The notes beneath the pieces are model-generated. The model was not told where the DNA came from. It saw only the letters and a list, made by a program, of their open reading frames with translations, and made no database searches. Of a DNA stretch of 45,471 nucleotides, positions 25,610-34,246 are shown in pieces. The first letter of the stretch is position 1. Each line of letters opens with the position of its first letter. The stretch is from an uncultured Campylobacter sp. (GTDB lineage Bacteria; Campylobacterota; Campylobacteria; Campylobacterales; Campylobacteraceae), in contig NZ_CALKTC010000034.1 in the NCBI RefSeq assembly GCF_937996225.1, forward strand, positions 1 through 45,471, read 5' to 3'. The position numbers and the translations under genes were made by a program.

Positions 25610-25854
25610 TCCTGCCTATCGTCGTAATCTTTGCGATTATGTATTTTTTGATTATCAGACCGCAGCAAAAGCAGGCCAAGGATCATAAAGCGATGGTCGA
25701 TGCGCTCGGCAAAGGCGATAAGATCATAACTAGCGGTGGCATAAAATGCACGGTCGTGAAAACAAACAATGATTTTATCACAGTTAAGCTTAACGATGAG
25801 GTCATGGTTGAGCTAGATAAACAATTCGTGGCAAGAAAATTAGATGAGCAGTAA
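25582..25854 (+). CDS. yajC: Preprotein translocase accessory subunit YajC
   Basis: The 90-residue protein has one N-terminal membrane helix (IVVIFAIMYFLIIRP, about 11-26) followed by the classic RPQQKQAKDHK, then a small cytoplasmic domain (GDKIITSGGIKCTV). It joins SecD and SecF in the complex that assists SecYEG. The start has AAGGA six to seven bases upstream. It overlaps secD by 11 bp. Confidence 0.93.
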   Translation: MEQGNFFASILPIVVIFAIMYFLIIRPQQKQAKDHKAMVDALGKGDKIITSGGIKCTVVKTNNDFITVKLNDEVMVELDKQFVARKLDEQ

Positions 25855-27448
25855 AATTTCATACCGCCTGCTGATCTTTTTGGCTGCGGTTATTTTTTCG
25901 GCGATTTTTGCCGCGCCTTCGATCTTTCAGACCGAAAAGGGAAGCAAGATAAACTTGGGTTTGGATCTTCAAGGCGGCTTGCATATGCTGCTTGAGGTTC
26001 AAAGCGACGAAGCGGTCGTTTCAAAGATCAAATCGATCGCCGCGAGCGTCAATTACGCCGCCAAACGCGATGATCTGCTGATGGACGGGCTAAAATTGGA
26101 AGGCGATTCGTTCGAGTTTGAAATTTTAGACGCAGATGAGGCTTCTAAATTTGATGCGATTTTGCATAGCGCCGCAAGCGGATTAGACATTCAAAAATCT
26201 GGCGAAAAATACCGCGTCACGCTAACGCCTGAGGAGGTCGAAGCGACTAAAAAATACGCGATCGAACAGGCCGTCGAGACTATCCGAAACCGCTTGGATC
26301 AATTCGGACTTGCGGAGCCAACGGTAGCAAAGCAGGGCGAGAGTTATATTTTGGTTGAGCTTCCGGGCGTCAAAAGTGCAGCGGATGAGCAACGCGCCAA
26401 AGATCTGATCGCCAAAGCAGCTCACTTGCAGCTTATGGCGGTGGACGATGTGCGCCAAGACCGCGCGCAGACTATCAGCGCAGCGGATGCCAGAGCTTAC
26501 GGAGACGTGATCTACCCGGACGTTAAAAATCCGAATTACAAGTATCTCATAAACGAAATTCCGGTGCTAGACGGCGCGATGTTAGTTGATGCGAAGGTAG
26601 CTTTCGATCAGCACACCAATCAGCCCGTTATAAATTTTACGCTGAACTCCCAAGGCGCTCAAATTTTCGGCGATTTTACCGGTAAAAATGTCGGCAAACG
26701 TCTAGCTATCGTGCTTGACGGTAAGGTTTATTCCGCGCCGCGCATAAACGAGCGTATCGGCGGCGGCAGCGGTCAGATCAGCGGCGGATTTAGCGTCGAG
26801 GAGGCGCATGACGTAGCGATCGCGCTTAGAAGCGGCGCGCTTTTGGCTCCGGTCAAAGTCTCAGAAACGCGCAGCATCGGTCCTAGCCTCGGACAGGATA
26901 GTATCGATAAAAGTATGGCAGCGCTTAGCCTTGCGGCAGTTGCGATTTTAATCTTTATGATTTTATACTATGGCGTAGCGGGGCTTTTTGCCGACATCGC
27001 GCTTGTAGTCAATATTTTATTTCTGATCGCTTGTATGGCGCTTTTTGGTGCAACGTTAACGCTTCCTGGAATGGCTGGAATCGTACTAACTATCGGAATG
27101 GCGGTAGATGCGAACGTCATCATTAATGAACGCGTTAGAGAGGTGCTAAGGACGGGAGTTTCGATCCGCCAAAGTATAAATAAAGGCTATGAAAATGCGA
27201 TGAGCGCGATCGTGGATTCAAATATCACTACGCTAATTACTTCTGCTGCGCTTTATGCTTACGGCACGGGTCCAGTGAAGGGCTTTGCCGTCACGATGAG
27301 CATCGGTATCGTAGCGTCGATGATAACGGCTATTTTAGGCACTCACGGAATGTTTGAGTTAGTAATGGATAAGATGGAAAAGAGCAAAAATACCGCGCTT
27401 TGGCTCGGTTATAAAGTAAGAGGAGGCGCAAATGCAAGTGTTCGATAA
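25844..27448 (+). CDS. secD: Protein-export membrane protein SecD
   Basis: The 534-residue RND-type SecD has TM1 (about 7-25), GLDLQGGLHMLLEV near 39-52, a large periplasmic domain with the P1 head (about 55-340), and five C-terminal helices with GMAVDANVIINERVRE near 425-440, which carries the proton-relay Asp. It uses the proton gradient to pull secreted proteins out of the Sec channel. It is shorter than E. coli SecD (615), as usual in Campylobacterota. It overlaps yajC by 11 bp and secF by 17 bp. Confidence 0.93.
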   Translation: MSSKISYRLLIFLAAVIFSAIFAAPSIFQTEKGSKINLGLDLQGGLHMLLEVQSDEAVVSKIKSIAASVNYAAKRDDLLMDGLKLEGDSFEFEILDADEASKFDAILHSAASGLDIQKSGEKYRVTLTPEEVEATKKYAIEQAVETIRNRLDQFGLAEPTVAKQGESYILVELPGVKSAADEQRAKDLIAKAAHLQLMAVDDVRQDRAQTISAADARAYGDVIYPDVKNPNYKYLINEIPVLDGAMLVDAKVAFDQHTNQPVINFTLNSQGAQIFGDFTGKNVGKRLAIVLDGKVYSAPRINERIGGGSGQISGGFSVEEAHDVAIALRSGALLAPVKVSETRSIGPSLGQDSIDKSMAALSLAAVAILIFMILYYGVAGLFADIALVVNILFLIACMALFGATLTLPGMAGIVLTIGMAVDANVIINERVREVLRTGVSIRQSINKGYENAMSAIVDSNITTLITSAALYAYGTGPVKGFAVTMSIGIVASMITAILGTHGMFELVMDKMEKSKNTALWLGYKVRGGANASVR

Positions 27449-28400
27449 GGGCAAAATTTATGATTTTATGAAATTTAGATATTTTACCTTTGCGCTTTCT
27501 GCTGTTTTGATAATAGGCTCTATTGCGCTGTTTTTCATTAAGGGCATTAATTACGGCATCGATTTTAGCGGCGGTACGCTCATTCAGGTTAAATACGACT
27601 CCAAAGCACCGCTTGATGAGATCAGAAAGCGCTTCGAAGCGGCAAATTTAGGCAATATCAACGTTACGGAATTCGGTAGCGATCAAGAGGTCACGATTAG
27701 ATATTCAGGTGCTGCGAGCGAACTGGGTGATAATCCCGCTTTAGCGGCGCAAAAAATTTTGCAAGGCAGCGGAAACTTCGACATTCGCAAGGTCGATATC
27801 GTAGGTCCTAAAGTCGGCGAAGAGCTTCGCACAAACGGAATTTTAGCGGTATGTGTGTCGTTTGCGCTCATTTTGGTTTATATCACCCTGCGGTTTGAGT
27901 GGAGATTTGCGATTGCAGCCGTACTATCGGATCTGCACGACGTCGTAGTTGCCGTAGGTGCGATGATTTTAGCTGGCGTGGATTTCAACCTTGAAATTCT
28001 AGCCGCACTGCTAACTATAATGGGCTACTCGCTTAACGATACTATCGTTGTTTTCGATAGAATTCGAGAGGGTGTAAAAGATAGTAAATCGATTAAGCTT
28101 GAAGAGGTTATAAACGAATCGATCTCTCATACGCTATCGCGCACGTTGCTTACTTCGCTTACGACTCTCATCGTCATCGTGATTTTATTCGTCTGGGGCG
28201 GCGAGATGATCCACGGCTTTAGCTTCGTGATGCTAATAGGCGTCATAGCAGGAACATTCAGCTCCGTATTTGTAGCTGCTCCGATGCTGATTTTGTTTAA
28301 ATTTAATGTCGAGAAATACCGCGCATTTTTGGCTGAAAAACAGCGCCGTATCAAAGAGAAAGAAAAGAATCGCGCCATGTATGAAAAAGGCACGGTGTAA
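27432..28400 (+). CDS. secF: Protein-export membrane protein SecF
   Basis: The 322-residue partner of SecD has TM1 near 19-37, GIDFSGGTLIQVKY near 44-57, a periplasmic domain, and five C-terminal helices with GYSLNDTIVVFDRIREG near 195-211. The Shine-Dalgarno GAGGAGG lies within the secD 3' end. The pair forms the SecDF motor. A Lys/Glu-rich tail ends the protein. Confidence 0.93.
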   Translation: MQVFDKGKIYDFMKFRYFTFALSAVLIIGSIALFFIKGINYGIDFSGGTLIQVKYDSKAPLDEIRKRFEAANLGNINVTEFGSDQEVTIRYSGAASELGDNPALAAQKILQGSGNFDIRKVDIVGPKVGEELRTNGILAVCVSFALILVYITLRFEWRFAIAAVLSDLHDVVVAVGAMILAGVDFNLEILAALLTIMGYSLNDTIVVFDRIREGVKDSKSIKLEEVINESISHTLSRTLLTSLTTLIVIVILFVWGGEMIHGFSFVMLIGVIAGTFSSVFVAAPMLILFKFNVEKYRAFLAEKQRRIKEKEKNRAMYEKGTV

Positions 28401-28409
28401 GGATGAAAG

Positions 28410-28751
28410 ATGAACTGGGGAAGGGTAATTTACATATTTTTTGCGCTGATGAGTATGACTACGATAGGCGGGTTTTTGTATGAGAAGAATGAAATTTTAC
28501 TTTTCATAGCAACCAGCGTGAATGCAGTCTCGACGCTTTTGAAGGTAGGCGTGCGAAATATGCTAGCAGCCGAGCTTTTTGCAAGCTCGCTCGTAGCGGA
28601 TCTGCATCTCATACCGGCGTTCGTTTTGATTGTAGTAGCGCCGGGAGATTTGTCGATCGTGACCTCGCTTGCGATCGGCGCGCTACTTGCAAACTTTTTC
28701 TCGCTAATTTTAATAGCGATTGAGTCGGCAAAAACTAAAGACGAATTCTAG
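28410..28751 (+). CDS. Small membrane protein conserved next to secF/leuS (DUF6394-like)
   Basis: The 113-residue protein has three to four helices (about 5-24, 28-48, 60-82, 85-106). In Campylobacterota a short membrane protein of this kind commonly sits between secF and leuS. I think it is the DUF6394 family, but that name is from memory. The Shine-Dalgarno AAGGA lies shortly upstream of the ATG. Function is unknown; the position suggests co-expression with the Sec complex. Confidence 0.72.
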   Translation: MNWGRVIYIFFALMSMTTIGGFLYEKNEILLFIATSVNAVSTLLKVGVRNMLAAELFASSLVADLHLIPAFVLIVVAPGDLSIVTSLAIGALLANFFSLILIAIESAKTKDEF

Positions 28752-28760
28752 GAGCGCAAA

Positions 28761-31208
28761 ATGCCTTACGATAGTAAAAGTATTGAGCTTAAATGGCAGA
28801 AAATTTGGGATGAAGAGGGAGTTTTCGAGCCTAAGGACGATTATAGCCTGCCTAAAAAATATATCCTTTCGATGTTTCCCTACCCAAGCGGCCGCATTCA
28901 CATGGGGCATGTGCGAAACTACAGCATCGGCGACGCGCTGAGTCGCTATTATAGGCTGCGCGGATACAACGTGCTTCAGCCGATCGGCTTTGACAGCTTC
29001 GGTATGCCTGCGGAAAATGCGGCGATCAAACACGGCATTCACCCTAAAACTTGGACCTACGAAAATATCGATTATATGAAAAAGGAGCTGCACCGCCTTG
29101 GCTTTAGCTTTTCGGCTCGCCGTATGCTCGCTACCTCCGATCCGCTTTATACGCGCTGGGAGCAGGAATTTTTCATCAAACTTTTTGAAAAAGGGCTTAT
29201 CTATAGAAAAAGCGCCGTGGTAAATTGGTGCGAACACGATCAGACGGTGCTTGCTAACGAGCAGGTCGAGGAGGGCAGGTGCTGGCGCTGCGGCAACGAG
29301 GTCGTGCAAAAGCAGATGCCTGGATATTATCTAAAAATCACCGCTTACGCGCAGGAGCTTTTGGATTGCCTAAAGCAGCTTGAGGGCAAGTGGCCCGCTC
29401 AGGTGCTTACGATGCAGGAAAACTGGATCGGGCGCAGCGAGGGTTTAGAATTTAGCTTTAAATTTGACGAGCAAAGCAGCGCCAAACTTGGCGGCATCGA
29501 GGGCTTTAAGGTCTTTACGACGCGCCCCGATACGATTTACGGTATGAGCTACGCGGCGCTTGCGCCGGAACACGAGGTCGTAAAGAGACTTTTTGATAAT
29601 AATTTACTTGACGCCAAAGCTGCGGCGAAGGTGAGAGAAATTTTAAATCAAAGCCCGCGTGAGCGTCAAGCAAGCGATAAAGACGGCGTGAGCCTCGGGA
29701 TCAGCGTGCTTCATCCGCTAAGCGGCAAAAAAATCCCCGTTTGGATCGCAAATTTCGTCCTAGCAGAATACGGCGGTGGTGCGGTTATGGCTGTGCCTGC
29801 GCACGATGAGAGGGACTTCGAGTTTGCAAAGAAATTTAACCTGCCGATCGTTCAAAGCATCGCTCCAAAAAGCGGTGATTACGACGCTAGCAAAGCCTAC
29901 GTAGAGAGCGGAGTTTTGGTAAATTCCGAAGAGTTTAGCGGCATGGATAGCGAGAAGGCAAAAAGCGCCGTCATCTCAAAATTTGAGGAGTTAAAGCTCG
30001 GACGCCGCGTGGTAAATTTTAAATTGCGCGATTGGGGAGTGAGCCGCCAGCGCTACTGGGGCGCGCCGATCCCGATGATCCACTGCCCAAAATGCGGGCT
30101 AGTAAGCGAGGAAATTTCAAATCTGCCCGTAGAGCTTCCGCAGGACGTCAAGATCACCGGCAAGGGTAATCCGCTCGACGCGCATCCTAGCTGGAAGTTT
30201 TGCAAATGCCCTAAATGCGGCGGCGACGGGGTGCGCGAGACCGACACGCTCGATACATTTTTTGAAAGCTCATGGTATTTCGCGCGCTACGCAAGCGACG
30301 AACGGACGTGGCAGCAGCGGGCGTTTGACGAGAAAAGCGTGAATTACTGGATGAACGTCGATCAATATATCGGCGGCATCGAGCATGCGATTTTGCACCT
30401 TTTGTATGCGAGATTTTTCCAAAAGGCTCTTCGCGACATAGGCTATCTGCGCGATAGCGAGCCGTTTGAGCGGCTGCTAACTCAGGGTATGGTGCTAAAA
30501 GACGGCGCGAAGATGAGCAAAAGCAAGGGCAACACCGTCGATCCCGACGACATTATCGAGACCTACGGCGCCGATACGGCGAGACTTTTTATACTTTTTG
30601 CCGCACCGCCTCAAAAGGAGCTTGAGTGGAACGACAGCGCGGTAGAGGGTGCATATAAATTTCTTAGCCGCCTATACGATCGCGCCGAAAACGCCTACGC
30701 TACTGATAAAATTCCGCAGATCGATCACGCCGCTTTAAATAAAGAGGAAAAATATGCCCGCCTCAAAGTTTACGAGGCGCTTAAGAAATCACAGCAGGTT
30801 TATGAGAGCAGCTTTGCTTTTAATACTCTAATCGCCGCGTGTATGGAGGCGCTAAACGCCCTAAACGCGCAGAGCAACAAAGACGTATTCACCGAGGGTT
30901 ACTTTGTGATTTTAAACCTGCTCGAGCCTATCGTGCCGCACATCTGCGCCGAGCTTAGCGAGCGGCTGTTTAAAAGACGGAATTTCGGCGAGCTGAGAGT
31001 TTGCGAAGAGGTATTCGAAAGCGATACTATCAAGCTTGCCGTCACGATTAACGGCAAAAAGCGCGCCGAGTTTGAGGCGAGCGCTGGCCTAAGCGAGGGC
31101 GAAATTTTAAGCCTTGCGAAACAAAACTGCGCCAAATGGCTAGAAGGCAAGAGCATCGTAAAAGAAATTTATGTCAAAAACAAGCTTGTAAATTTGGTGA
31201 TAAAGTAG
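28761..31208 (+). CDS. leuS: Leucyl-tRNA synthetase
   Basis: The 815-residue class I synthetase has the HIGH-type motif PYPSGRIHMGHVRNY near 37-51, zinc-type cysteines (WCEHDQTV, CWRCGNE), the CP1 editing domain (about 225-420) with FTTRPDTIYGMSY, a second Cys cluster (CPKCGLV, CKCPKCGGDG), and KMSKSKGNTVDPDD near 582-595. An anticodon-binding domain and C-terminal extension follow. The gene starts 9 bp after the small membrane gene. Its RAATTY density (17 in 2.45 kb by my count) is my baseline for an ordinary gene. Confidence 0.95.
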   Translation: MPYDSKSIELKWQKIWDEEGVFEPKDDYSLPKKYILSMFPYPSGRIHMGHVRNYSIGDALSRYYRLRGYNVLQPIGFDSFGMPAENAAIKHGIHPKTWTYENIDYMKKELHRLGFSFSARRMLATSDPLYTRWEQEFFIKLFEKGLIYRKSAVVNWCEHDQTVLANEQVEEGRCWRCGNEVVQKQMPGYYLKITAYAQELLDCLKQLEGKWPAQVLTMQENWIGRSEGLEFSFKFDEQSSAKLGGIEGFKVFTTRPDTIYGMSYAALAPEHEVVKRLFDNNLLDAKAAAKVREILNQSPRERQASDKDGVSLGISVLHPLSGKKIPVWIANFVLAEYGGGAVMAVPAHDERDFEFAKKFNLPIVQSIAPKSGDYDASKAYVESGVLVNSEEFSGMDSEKAKSAVISKFEELKLGRRVVNFKLRDWGVSRQRYWGAPIPMIHCPKCGLVSEEISNLPVELPQDVKITGKGNPLDAHPSWKFCKCPKCGGDGVRETDTLDTFFESSWYFARYASDERTWQQRAFDEKSVNYWMNVDQYIGGIEHAILHLLYARFFQKALRDIGYLRDSEPFERLLTQGMVLKDGAKMSKSKGNTVDPDDIIETYGADTARLFILFAAPPQKELEWNDSAVEGAYKFLSRLYDRAENAYATDKIPQIDHAALNKEEKYARLKVYEALKKSQQVYESSFAFNTLIAACMEALNALNAQSNKDVFTEGYFVILNLLEPIVPHICAELSERLFKRRNFGELRVCEEVFESDTIKLAVTINGKKRAEFEASAGLSEGEILSLAKQNCAKWLEGKSIVKEIYVKNKLVNLVIK

Positions 31209-31214
31209 GCGAAG

Positions 31215-31754
31215 ATGAGAAAAGCTTTAACCGTTTTTTGTTTGATTTTTTTAATCGGCTGCGGCTACAAGCCCGTTTCAAGGATCGCGAAAGAGACTAT
31301 GAGTGGAAGCGTATTTGTGGATGTGATGATGAGCAAAACTGATCCGCAAAACACCGTCGCGATCAAAGATGCAATCAGGCAGGGTATAGTTCAGCGCCTA
31401 GGGATGAGCCTTTCGGATAAAAACTCGGCGCAGACGATTGTAGTAGCGAGCATAAAAAGCCTAAGCTTTAGCGAGCTTTCATACGATCAGTTCGGCTACA
31501 TCACTAGCTACCGCGCAAATCTCATCGTAAATTTTAGCACTAAGCTTAAAAACGGCGAGGTTTTCAGCAAGGATTGCGTGGGCGATTACGATTTTAAAGT
31601 TAGCCGCCTAGTCAAAAATAGCTACGATACGAGCTCGATCATTAGCGATAAGGACCGCTACAAGGCGATCGAAAATGCCTCCGCGCAGGCGTTTGACGAG
31701 TTTATTTCGACGCTTGCGATTAGGGGATTTAGACTTGAGCGGGCGCAGCATTAA
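31215..31754 (+). CDS. lptE: LPS-assembly lipoprotein LptE
   Basis: The 179-residue lipoprotein has signal peptide MRKALTVFCLIFLIGCGYKP and a lipobox Cys at about 16. The mature part resembles the LptE fold (CGYKPV start, IVVASIKSLSF, YRANLIVNFSTKL). LptE plugs LptD for lipo-oligosaccharide insertion in the outer membrane. The position between leuS and folC matches other Campylobacterota. It overlaps folC by 20 bp when folC starts at TTG 31735. Confidence 0.82.
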   Translation: MRKALTVFCLIFLIGCGYKPVSRIAKETMSGSVFVDVMMSKTDPQNTVAIKDAIRQGIVQRLGMSLSDKNSAQTIVVASIKSLSFSELSYDQFGYITSYRANLIVNFSTKLKNGEVFSKDCVGDYDFKVSRLVKNSYDTSSIISDKDRYKAIENASAQAFDEFISTLAIRGFRLERAQH

Positions 31755-33360
31755 AGAATTTTTGCAAAATCGCCCGATTTATTACAAAAAAATCGACTAC
31801 GAGCGCTTTCCGCGGGCATATGCCGCCATTAAAGATAAAATTCCGCTCAAAAACGTCATTCAGATCATCGGCACCAATGGCAAGGGCAGCACCGGGCGAT
31901 TTTTGGCTAACGCGATCGCTGCAGCGGGCTTTAACGTCGGGCACTACACCAGCCCGCACGTTTTTAGGCTCAACGAGCGCATCTATCTAGGCGGACGCAT
32001 CGCGCAAATCCCAGTTTTTGCGTTAAATTCCGGCACTTCAAATTTTAAAAACGAGCGAAATTCCGCTTCGGCGTCAAATTTTACAGAAAAACAAAATTCC
32101 GCAAAGATGCAAAATTTTGCGAACAGAGAAAATTCCGCCTCACAAATTTATATTTCTAATTTGCAAAATTCCGCCATGCAGAATTCGCATGGTGAGCGGA
32201 ATTCTGCCCTGCAAAGCTTCGTTTCTACCACACGAAATTTTTGTAGCGAGCGTAATTCTGTCGCACGAAATTCGATCGATACGCAAAATTCTGCTTCTAC
32301 ACAAAATTTATGGAATTCGCAAGATCTCAAATCGTCGTCTGAGCAAAATTTAAAATTCTCGCCGAAGCAGAATTTTAAATCTCCGCTAAGATCAAATTTT
32401 AAATCCGCTCAAAGCTCGCTTCCCATTTCGCTAGGGCGCGATGCTACGGATGAGGAGCTTGATTTCGCGCATGAGTTTTTGCAAGAGAGCTTGCCCGCGG
32501 AGTTTAAAGATAGCCTGTCGTATTTCGAGTATCTCACGCTGGCGGCGGCAGTGCTTTTTAGGGATTGCGATTACTGCGTGATCGAGGCTGGAATGGGCGG
32601 CGAGTTTGACGCTACGTCGAGCTTCGGGCGCACGCTGTCGCTTTTTACACCGATCGGCACCGATCATTTGGGCATGCTAGGACAAAATCTAGAGCAGATC
32701 GCCCACACCAAGCTCATTACGATGGATAAGGAAGCGATTTTAAGCGATGAGATGAGCGAGGTTCCGCTTCGTATCGCGCAGCAGATCGCAAAGCAAAAAG
32801 GAACTCATTTGAGGTTTGCAGCAGAGCTTTTAAGCAAGAGCGAGCAAGCGCAGATTGCGGAGTTTTGCGCACGCAACAATCTGCCTAAATTTCAAATTTC
32901 AAATTTAGCTCTAGCGCTTGCCGCGATGAAATTTTTAAATTTGAAATTTGAAATTTCACAGCTGCCGCCTCTAAATTTACGCGGCAGGATGGAAGTTTTG
33001 GCGCCGAATTTGCGCGTGGATGTTGGACACAACGAGCTTGCGGCGCAGCAAGTCGCCCGTGAAATTACCGAAATCTACAGGGGCAGAAAGATCGTGCTGA
33101 TTTACAACGCCTTTGCCGATAAGGACGTAGCTGCTGTGCTGCGGACTTTAGCGCCCGTGGTAGAGCGCGTGGAGATCTTTAACTACGAGGTTGCGGATCG
33201 CGAAATGGCGGCAGAGGCGATAACTCGCGCGCTTGACGCGCTTAAAATTCCGCATTCGTCGTTTCGCGACGAGCTTAGAGCGGACGAGGAGTATTTGGTT
33301 TTTGGCTCGTTTCATTTGGTAGAAAATTTCATTTTATGGCTTGAGGCGCGCCGTGGCTAA
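31735..33360 (+). CDS. folC: Dihydrofolate/folylpolyglutamate synthase FolC, with large insertion
   Basis: FolC adds glutamate to folates. I chose TTG 31735 (GGGGA about seven bases upstream, product begins MSGRSIKEFLQ); ATG 31675 lies deep inside lptE. Numbered from there (541 residues), the P-loop IIGTNGKGSTGRFLA is near 44-58, followed by GHYTSPHVFRLNERI. A low-complexity block spans about 93-235. The Mur-ligase core then resumes (FEYLTLAAAVLF, VIEAGMGGEFDATS, TPIGTDHLGMLG) with C-terminal RVDVGHNELAAQQV. Without the ~143-residue block it would be ~398, the normal length. The block has QNSA/ERNSA/NFxxxxN repeats. Confidence 0.9.
   Translation: MSGRSIKEFLQNRPIYYKKIDYERFPRAYAAIKDKIPLKNVIQIIGTNGKGSTGRFLANAIAAAGFNVGHYTSPHVFRLNERIYLGGRIAQIPVFALNSGTSNFKNERNSASASNFTEKQNSAKMQNFANRENSASQIYISNLQNSAMQNSHGERNSALQSFVSTTRNFCSERNSVARNSIDTQNSASTQNLWNSQDLKSSSEQNLKFSPKQNFKSPLRSNFKSAQSSLPISLGRDATDEELDFAHEFLQESLPAEFKDSLSYFEYLTLAAAVLFRDCDYCVIEAGMGGEFDATSSFGRTLSLFTPIGTDHLGMLGQNLEQIAHTKLITMDKEAILSDEMSEVPLRIAQQIAKQKGTHLRFAAELLSKSEQAQIAEFCARNNLPKFQISNLALALAAMKFLNLKFEISQLPPLNLRGRMEVLAPNLRVDVGHNELAAQQVAREITEIYRGRKIVLIYNAFADKDVAAVLRTLAPVVERVEIFNYEVADREMAAEAITRALDALKIPHSSFRDELRADEEYLVFGSFHLVENFILWLEARRG
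32011..32440. repeat. RAATTY array inserted in folC
   Basis: I count 20 RAATTY motifs in about 380 bp within this block (AAATTC, AAATTT, GAATTC, GAATTT), roughly one per 19 bp. All but a few fall in the phase xxR-AAT-TYx, giving Asn-Ser or Asn-Phe. It is the densest array in the window. It sits in a surface loop region between the substrate-loop strand and the next core helix of a housekeeping enzyme. Confidence 0.8.
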
Positions 33361-34246
33361 AACTAAACTTACCCTAAGCGATCACTTTGGCACCAAGACG
33401 CTGTATTTTGGCGAGAATTTTAGATTTCAACTTAAAATTTTATCTGCGTTTTTCGTAATTTTTCTGCTTGTTTTGTTTTTTGCGATATTTAAACTCGCGA
33501 GCGACCGTTCAAATTTAAAAGAGCTAAACAAAACCCTATACGCCGAAAATCTCGCGCTAAAAGAGCAAAATATCGCGCTTGAGGGCAAAAATGAGGAGGT
33601 GCTTGCCAAGCTGGACGGACGCGAAGACGATGGAGGCGGGCTGGATAGTGATATCCAGGTAATGCTTGCGATGAATGAGATGAAAAAGGAGCGTAAAAAG
33701 GGCTCCGGCGCGCATATCGCAGCTAGCGAAAAAACGGCGAGCGCGATTCTTAGCGCTGTGCCTAATGGACTTCCGATGCAGTATCGCGGCGTAACTAGCC
33801 CTTTTGGGATGCGCACTCATCCGATCAGCGGCGTTATGAGGATGCACCACGGCATCGACTTGCGAGCAAGCGAGGGTACTCCGGTGTTTGCGACGGCAGA
33901 GGGCTTTGTGCAGTTTGCAGGCGGCAGTGGCAGCGGATATGGAATTTTAGTGATTCTATCGCACAATTACGGTTTTGAGACCCGCTACGGCCACCTTAGC
34001 TCTGCGGTCGTAACGCCCGGTTCTTGGGTTAAAAAAGGCGATCTTATCGGCTATAGCGGTAACACCGGCTACAGCACCGGCCCGCACCTGCATTACGAAG
34101 TTAGGTTTTTGGCTCAAAGCGTCGATCCTGCAAATTTTATGAGCTGGAACGCGCAAAATTTCAAAAATATCTCGACCTTGGAGCCTAACGTATCGTGGCA
34201 GGAGATCGCAAACGTCGTGCAGCACCAGATCGAAAGGTTTAAATAA
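33353..34246 (+). CDS. M23 peptidoglycan endopeptidase (Csd1/Csd2-type shape protein)
   Basis: The 297-residue product starts at GTG 33353 (GAGG six bases upstream). It has one membrane helix (about 28-48), a coiled coil (about 50-90), and a C-terminal M23 domain with intact zinc motifs: HHGIDLRA, RYGHLSS and the HLHYEVRF His pair. It would cleave peptide cross-links in the periplasm. In H. pylori the genes next to folC are csd2, csd1 and ccmA, which set helical shape. Here a single M23 gene leads straight into mfd with a 1-bp overlap (TAATG). Confidence 0.87.
   Translation: MAKTKLTLSDHFGTKTLYFGENFRFQLKILSAFFVIFLLVLFFAIFKLASDRSNLKELNKTLYAENLALKEQNIALEGKNEEVLAKLDGREDDGGGLDSDIQVMLAMNEMKKERKKGSGAHIAASEKTASAILSAVPNGLPMQYRGVTSPFGMRTHPISGVMRMHHGIDLRASEGTPVFATAEGFVQFAGGSGSGYGILVILSHNYGFETRYGHLSSAVVTPGSWVKKGDLIGYSGNTGYSTGPHLHYEVRFLAQSVDPANFMSWNAQNFKNISTLEPNVSWQEIANVVQHQIERFK

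Noticed and set aside
32011..32440. CRISPR-like look of regular short repeats and spacers
   Set aside because: The repeated unit is only 6-10 bp, spacing is irregular in multiples of 3, the frame stays open, and no cas genes are present.
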